Source of the DNA: Candidatus Margulisiibacteriota bacterium
Lineage (GTDB): Bacteria; Margulisbacteria; WOR-1; O2-12-FULL-45-9
Direction of reading: 5' to 3'
Length of the DNA: 7,981 nucleotides
Assembly (NCBI GenBank): GCA_018817195.1
Contig: JAHIUL010000168.1
Location: 1 to 7,981, forward strand
Part shown: positions 4,729 to 7,981 of the stretch, one piece after another
How positions within the stretch are numbered: position 1 is the stretch's first letter
How the letters are laid out: each line of letters starts with the position of its first letter
Position numbers and translations under genes: made by a program
Notes under the pieces: generated by a model
What the model was told of the DNA's origin: nothing
Seen by the model: the letters and a program-made list of their open reading frames with translations, nothing else
The model's database searches: none

Positions 4729-5762
4729 GATTTTCTAGATTGATACGCTTTAAATGAAGCAATAATATCCTCAAGCGAATCGCCGCCAAATTTTTCAAGG
4801 AAGGCTTTGGCCAACTCAAAAGCCACAGCAGCTTCCGCAACCACAGCCGCTGGTTCAACAGCTGAAACATCAGAGCGTTCAACAAAGGCTTCGGTCGCCT
4901 TTTTGCTGGACAAATCAACAGATTTTAGTGGTTTTTTCAGCGTGGCAATAGGTTTAACAGCTGCCCTAACAACAACAGGTTCACCATTTGTTATGCCGCC
5001 CTCTATTCCTCCGGCGTTATTGCTTTTACGGAAAAAGCCCTTTCCTTTATTAAAAAAGAGTTCATCATGGAGCTGGGAACCAGGAGTAACAGAAACAGCA
5101 AAACCAGCGCCAATTTCCACTCCCTTGACCGCAGGAATTGCCATGACCGCCTGGGCAATCCAGCCATCCAACCGGCGATCCCAATGCACATGGGAACCAA
5201 GGCCTATCGGCAAACCTGTTACTTGAACTTCAACAATCCCGCCCAGGGTGTCGCCTTCTTCTCTGGTTTTATCAATTGCCTTTTTCCAATTATTTTCATC
5301 TGTTTCGCCGGCAATCTGAACAACTTTGCTGAATGTATTGATCTTAAACTCAGACATCAGCTTCTTTGCAATTGCGCCAATGGCGACTTTAGCCGCTGTT
5401 TCCCTAGCTGAAGCGCGCTCCAAAATATTTCTCACGTCTTTCTGATTATATTTAATCGCTCCAGCCAGATCAGCATGGCCCGGCCGCAGCTGGGTAAATG
5501 GTTTATTAAAAAACTCGGTGCTTTTATTGGGGACGCGCAAACCAATGGGGCTGCCGATTGTTTTACCATTTCTAACACCTGAAACAATCTCAACCTTGTC
5601 CTGCTCAATCTGCATCCGCTCGCCGCGGGCATATCCCTGCTGGCGCCGCTCTAAATCACGGTTAATATCGTCTTCGGACAAGGCAAGATTTGCAGGACAA
5701 CCTTCAAGAATTGCTAATAAGGCGGAACCATGTGATTCACCAGCTGTTAAATATCTCAGCAT
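4725..5762 (-). CDS. aroC: Chorismate synthase
   Basis: A 345-residue enzyme of the last shikimate-pathway step, converting 5-enolpyruvylshikimate 3-phosphate to chorismate with reduced FMN as cofactor. The family signatures are present in order: LTAGESHGSAL (5-15) with conserved His11, the RRQQGYARGERM stretch (39-50), RPGHADLAG (93-101) with His96, SARETAAKVAIGAI (118-131), GGIEGGITNGEPVVVRAAVKP (251-271) and RSDVSAVEPAAVVAEA (296-311). Length is somewhat short but no block is missing. The ATG start is fixed by the N-terminal motif MLRYLTAGESHG. There is no ribosome binding site; instead a -10 TATAAT ends 9 nt before the ATG, so the mRNA is predicted leaderless. No other shikimate gene is visible nearby, and the neighbours are unrelated. 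Confidence 0.97.
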   Translation of the reverse strand: MLRYLTAGESHGSALLAILEGCPANLALSEDDINRDLERRQQGYARGERMQIEQDKVEIVSGVRNGKTIGSPIGLRVPNKSTEFFNKPFTQLRPGHADLAGAIKYNQKDVRNILERASARETAAKVAIGAIAKKLMSEFKINTFSKVVQIAGETDENNWKKAIDKTREEGDTLGGIVEVQVTGLPIGLGSHVHWDRRLDGWIAQAVMAIPAVKGVEIGAGFAVSVTPGSQLHDELFFNKGKGFFRKSNNAGGIEGGITNGEPVVVRAAVKPIATLKKPLKSVDLSSKKATEAFVERSDVSAVEPAAVVAEAAVAFELAKAFLEKFGGDSLEDIIASFKAYQSRKS

Positions 5763-5771
5763 CGCGGGGAA

Positions 5772-5800
5772 ATTATAACATAAGGAAAAGTTAACATCAA
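5772..5800 (-). promoter_or_regulatory. Promoter of aroC, predicted leaderless transcript
   Basis: -35 TTGATG (5800-5795), a 17-bp spacer and a perfect -10 TATAAT (5777-5772), preceded by TGT (extended -10 TGTTATAAT). Only TTCCCCGCG separates the -10 from the ATG, so transcription should begin 0-3 nt before the start codon. The -35 abuts the stop codon of the upstream GGDEF gene. The 38-bp gap is filled by this promoter. Confidence 0.8.
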
Positions 5801-7390
5801 TTAAGACTTATACAGGCTAACCTGATCCCGGCCGGCTTTTTTTGCTTCATACAGCGCTTGATCCGCCTGCTGTACTAATGGGAATTGCTCCAGCTGCCTT
5901 TGTTCTTTCAAGCCAAGGGCTATGTCCAACAATTCCTTCGCTTCTTCTGCGCTGCTGTTTGCCGCGCCGATGCTGACTGAAACAGCAACTTTTTCCCTTC
6001 CCCACATCATTTCTAATTTTCTCACTGCTGCACAAATACGCTTCCCAACCGCCAGGGCCTCTGCCCCCTGGCTGTCCGCCCCAAGCAGGATAACAAGAAT
6101 CTCATCTCCACCGTAACGCACTACAGTATCAATTTCGCGAACCACATCCTGGATAGCAGCTGCCACAGCTTTTATAATTAAATCAGCAAAAGGATGCCCA
6201 TATTTAGTGTTGTGCGTTGTAAGGTTGTCAATATCAATCATTAATATAGAGAGAGGCTGCTTTAACCGTTTAGCTAATTGAAGGTCCTTAATTAGCCTCT
6301 CCTTAAAATAGCGCATGTTCCATAAGCCTGTCTTGGCGTCAGTGCGTGAAAGCATTTCTATTTTTGTCTTCAACGCAGTATTAGCCTCAACCACAGCCAA
6401 CTCTTCGGCCAAAATATTTAAAAGTCTTAAATCAGACTCCATATTTGTAAAAAGCGGCGCTCCTTTGGCCCAATTAGTTATCTGGTAAACCTTGACCCTG
6501 CCTGTGCTTTTGATATCGCCCAAAACTAAAAACATCATTTCCAAAACATCCTGTGTTTTATAGGCCTGTCTGTCTATTTCTATTCTTTGGCCGTCAACAA
6601 AATAGCTTTGGGAGCGGTCGGGAATATGCAGCAATGACCAGTTTGCTGATACGTGCCAGCTGTACAAGCCGCTTGACTCGTCCTCCCTAATTTTTTCAGG
6701 TGTAATTTCATGGCGCATCAAGCGCATTATAAAGGACTTGGCTTCTTTCTGCCCGGGCAACGCAGGTTTGTCCGCAAAGCGCGAAGCAACTTGCTCACCG
6801 TGGGATAAAAACTCAAACCAGGGCCCTTGCTGCAAATCAACCTCATACCCTCGGATGCCGCTGTAGCCCAGTCCTTTAACCACGCAACGCACCAGGGCTT
6901 CGTGGCGCTCGGTTTCGGTCAAAGAAAGTTTATGCAAATCCAAAAGCGCCTCGGTTAAAGCATCAAATTTCTGCTGTTCAAACTGCAGGGTTTGCCTCGC
7001 TTGTTCCGCAGCAATTTCTTCTCTGCTCCGGGCCATCCATTCATCGTAAACCAGGCGGCGATAATTATAATGGTCCTTCGGAGCTGTCCGTTGCTTTTCT
7101 TGAGCTGCCGCAAAAACTCCCTCATCTCTTAAACGCTGCAGCAGCCACTGCTGACTTTTGCCTTCAATCGCGTGCAGCTCGTGAAATAGTCGGACAAAGG
7201 GAACGGCGTATTCATCACGGATATTACCGTTGCGCATTATTGTATTCCAGCGGCTGCGGGGGATAAGAGCATCAAGATTTGTTTCAAGCAGTTTTGGCAA
7301 ATGCCGACTGGACACCTGCTCGGAAATCCTTTTCAGGGCGCTGATTATATTTGATGGTATTGGTCTGACTTTAGATGTCTTAGATATCAT
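5801..7390 (-). CDS. GAF-like and GGDEF domain protein, probable diguanylate cyclase
   Basis: A 529-residue protein. The C-terminal GGDEF domain (about 347-527) makes cyclic di-GMP from two GTP in active members. The metal/nucleotide motif is DIDNLTTHNTKYGH (386-399), with Asp386 and Asn394 kept. The signature is GGDEI (427-431), Phe replaced by Ile while Gly-Gly-Asp-Glu remain. The inhibitory I-site RxxD is intact (Arg418-Asp421, five residues before GGDE). SIGAA (473-477) and ADQALYEAKKAGRD (509-522) complete the fold. Residues about 145-335 look like a GAF sensor (SGIRGYEVD; closing helix LLNILAEELAVVEAN) leading into a signalling helix. Residues 1-110 I do not recognise; 115-150 is probably coiled coil. 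No membrane segment is seen, so a cytoplasmic sensor is likely. The ATG has no ribosome binding site; a TATTAT 12 nt upstream is a weak promoter candidate. Confidence 0.88.
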   Translation of the reverse strand: MISKTSKVRPIPSNIISALKRISEQVSSRHLPKLLETNLDALIPRSRWNTIMRNGNIRDEYAVPFVRLFHELHAIEGKSQQWLLQRLRDEGVFAAAQEKQRTAPKDHYNYRRLVYDEWMARSREEIAAEQARQTLQFEQQKFDALTEALLDLHKLSLTETERHEALVRCVVKGLGYSGIRGYEVDLQQGPWFEFLSHGEQVASRFADKPALPGQKEAKSFIMRLMRHEITPEKIREDESSGLYSWHVSANWSLLHIPDRSQSYFVDGQRIEIDRQAYKTQDVLEMMFLVLGDIKSTGRVKVYQITNWAKGAPLFTNMESDLRLLNILAEELAVVEANTALKTKIEMLSRTDAKTGLWNMRYFKERLIKDLQLAKRLKQPLSILMIDIDNLTTHNTKYGHPFADLIIKAVAAAIQDVVREIDTVVRYGGDEILVILLGADSQGAEALAVGKRICAAVRKLEMMWGREKVAVSVSIGAANSSAEEAKELLDIALGLKEQRQLEQFPLVQQADQALYEAKKAGRDQVSLYKS

Positions 7391-7447
7391 TGTACGTTCA
7401 CAATAATAACTCGATAAAAAGAAAGGAAAATTTCAGTTTAAAAAGAT

Positions 7448-7981
7448 TTAGACCGATGCAAGCCCAGCCCGAATCTGAACAATGCGCGTTACAGCTGCAT
7501 TAATAACATTCATGTACTGCTCAGCCAGGAGAGGCTTGCCGGAAAAAACATTATCAACATACACCATGCCGTAGACATTACCATCAGGCCCCAGAATCGG
7601 CAAAAGCAGGTAATTACTTACAGGTGTACCCTCAACTGCCAATAAAGATTCAACTCTTCGCCTTACCTCGGCCAGCTTCCTTGTGTCAAACGAGCCGTTA
7701 AACTCGGTATGATCATAAATAGGCATGCTGTCCCGCATCTCGATTGGGGCGTAAATTATCTTCTGCCCTGCCTCTTTGCCGGCAAGATGCTGATTCAAGC
7801 TGTCTCCGCTCTGATTAAGCCTCCTTAAATAGGCCTGCACACCATTGGCATAAAGGTTGGGAGTGATTCCGGCTAATTTTTCCCAGTATTCCTTATGCGT
7901 GGTGCTGCCGATTGCCTGTTTGCCAACATATTGGCCTTGATCATTGACCAAAAATATGGCAACACGATTAGATTCAACCGC
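7448..7981 (-). CDS. GAF-domain protein, C-terminal part (runs off right edge)
   Basis: The frame is open to the window edge, so the true start lies beyond 7981; 177 residues are visible. The visible part looks like one GAF domain. It starts with AVESNRVAIFLVNDQGQYVG (a strand-turn-strand opening), has a long helical middle, then NYLLLPILGPDGNVYGMVYVDN and a closing helix EQYMNVINAAVTRIVQIRAG. GAF domains bind small ligands or chromophores and sit in signalling proteins; no ligand can be assigned here. The protein ends right after the GAF domain, so any output domain must be N-terminal and out of view. It lies 57 bp upstream of the GGDEF gene in the same direction, suggesting a shared sensory unit, for example an FHA-, kinase- or adenylate-cyclase-linked GAF protein, but that is inference. 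Confidence 0.75.
   Translation of the reverse strand, partial: AVESNRVAIFLVNDQGQYVGKQAIGSTTHKEYWEKLAGITPNLYANGVQAYLRRLNQSGDSLNQHLAGKEAGQKIIYAPIEMRDSMPIYDHTEFNGSFDTRKLAEVRRRVESLLAVEGTPVSNYLLLPILGPDGNVYGMVYVDNVFSGKPLLAEQYMNVINAAVTRIVQIRAGLASV

Noticed and set aside
4807..5226. Plus-strand 139-residue open frame opposite aroC
   Set aside because: Antisense shadow of a fully conserved chorismate synthase, with no family motifs and no initiation signals.
5826..5841. CCGGCCGG followed by T7 on the plus strand as a terminator
   Set aside because: The palindrome has no loop, so it cannot form a normal terminator hairpin, and no plus-strand transcript is expected here.
6051..6071. CCAGGG/CCCTGG inverted repeat in the GGDEF gene
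   Set aside because: Only a 6-bp stem with no U-tract on either strand; it falls in GC-rich coding sequence and is probably chance.
7391..7447. Promoter and leaderless start for the GGDEF gene (TATTAT 12 nt before the ATG)
   Set aside because: No -35 resembling TTGACA at 16-18 bp and no TGn; too weak to call, although the gene also lacks a ribosome binding site.
1..7981. CRISPR array, transposase, phage genes, tRNA or rRNA
   Set aside because: No regularly spaced repeats, transposase or phage motifs, or tRNA cloverleaf were seen on either strand; the window is a conserved housekeeping region.

Overview
The window is bacterial chromosomal DNA with every recognisable gene on the minus strand, so transcription runs from high to low coordinates. 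It is a housekeeping translation and secretion cluster, not an accessory region. It uses the standard bacterial code (TAA, TGA and TAG all act as stops), mixed ATG/GTG/TTG starts and AGGAGG-type ribosome binding sites. The order rpsP-khpA-ylqD-trmD-(SPOUT methyltransferase)-rplS-lepB-rnhB-...-yraN mixes two known arrangements: ylqD after khpA is Bacillus/cyanobacteria-like, and a second SPOUT methyltransferase between trmD and rplS is Thermotoga-like. I infer an uncultured Terrabacteria-type lineage (Margulisbacteria/Saganbacteria would fit), but the sequence alone does not fix the taxon.

Layout in transcription order. (1) 7981-5801: the C-terminal part of a GAF-domain protein that runs off the right edge, then a protein with a GAF-like region and a GGDEF domain, probably a diguanylate cyclase. 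(2) 5800-4725: aroC behind its own promoter, placed so close to the ATG that the mRNA should be leaderless. (3) 4728-653: a long operon behind a near-consensus promoter overlapping the aroC stop codon: rpsP (bS16), khpA, ylqD, trmD, a Methyltrn_RNA_4-type SPOUT protein, rplS (bL19), lepB and rnhB. Gaps are mostly short, and four junctions are 4-base or similar stop/start overlaps. (4) 645-244: an HU-family DNA-binding protein with its own promoter, strong ribosome binding site and a hairpin terminator. (5) 243-1: imperfect inverted repeats, then the first codons of a YraN/UPF0102 gene leaving the left edge.

The operon couples ribosome parts (bS16, bL19), an RNA chaperone (KhpA), tRNA m1G37 methylation (TrmD), protein export (LepB) and RNA/DNA hybrid removal (RnhB). 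The rimM gene normally found before trmD is absent.

No wholly new system is evident. The points most worth checking are the leaderless aroC transcript, two intrinsic-terminator-like hairpins inside the lepB and trmD coding sequences (each within about 110 nt of a start codon without a clear ribosome binding site), the missing rimM with ylqD in its place, the three promoters that all carry an extended -10 (TGn), and the long charged tail on bS16.
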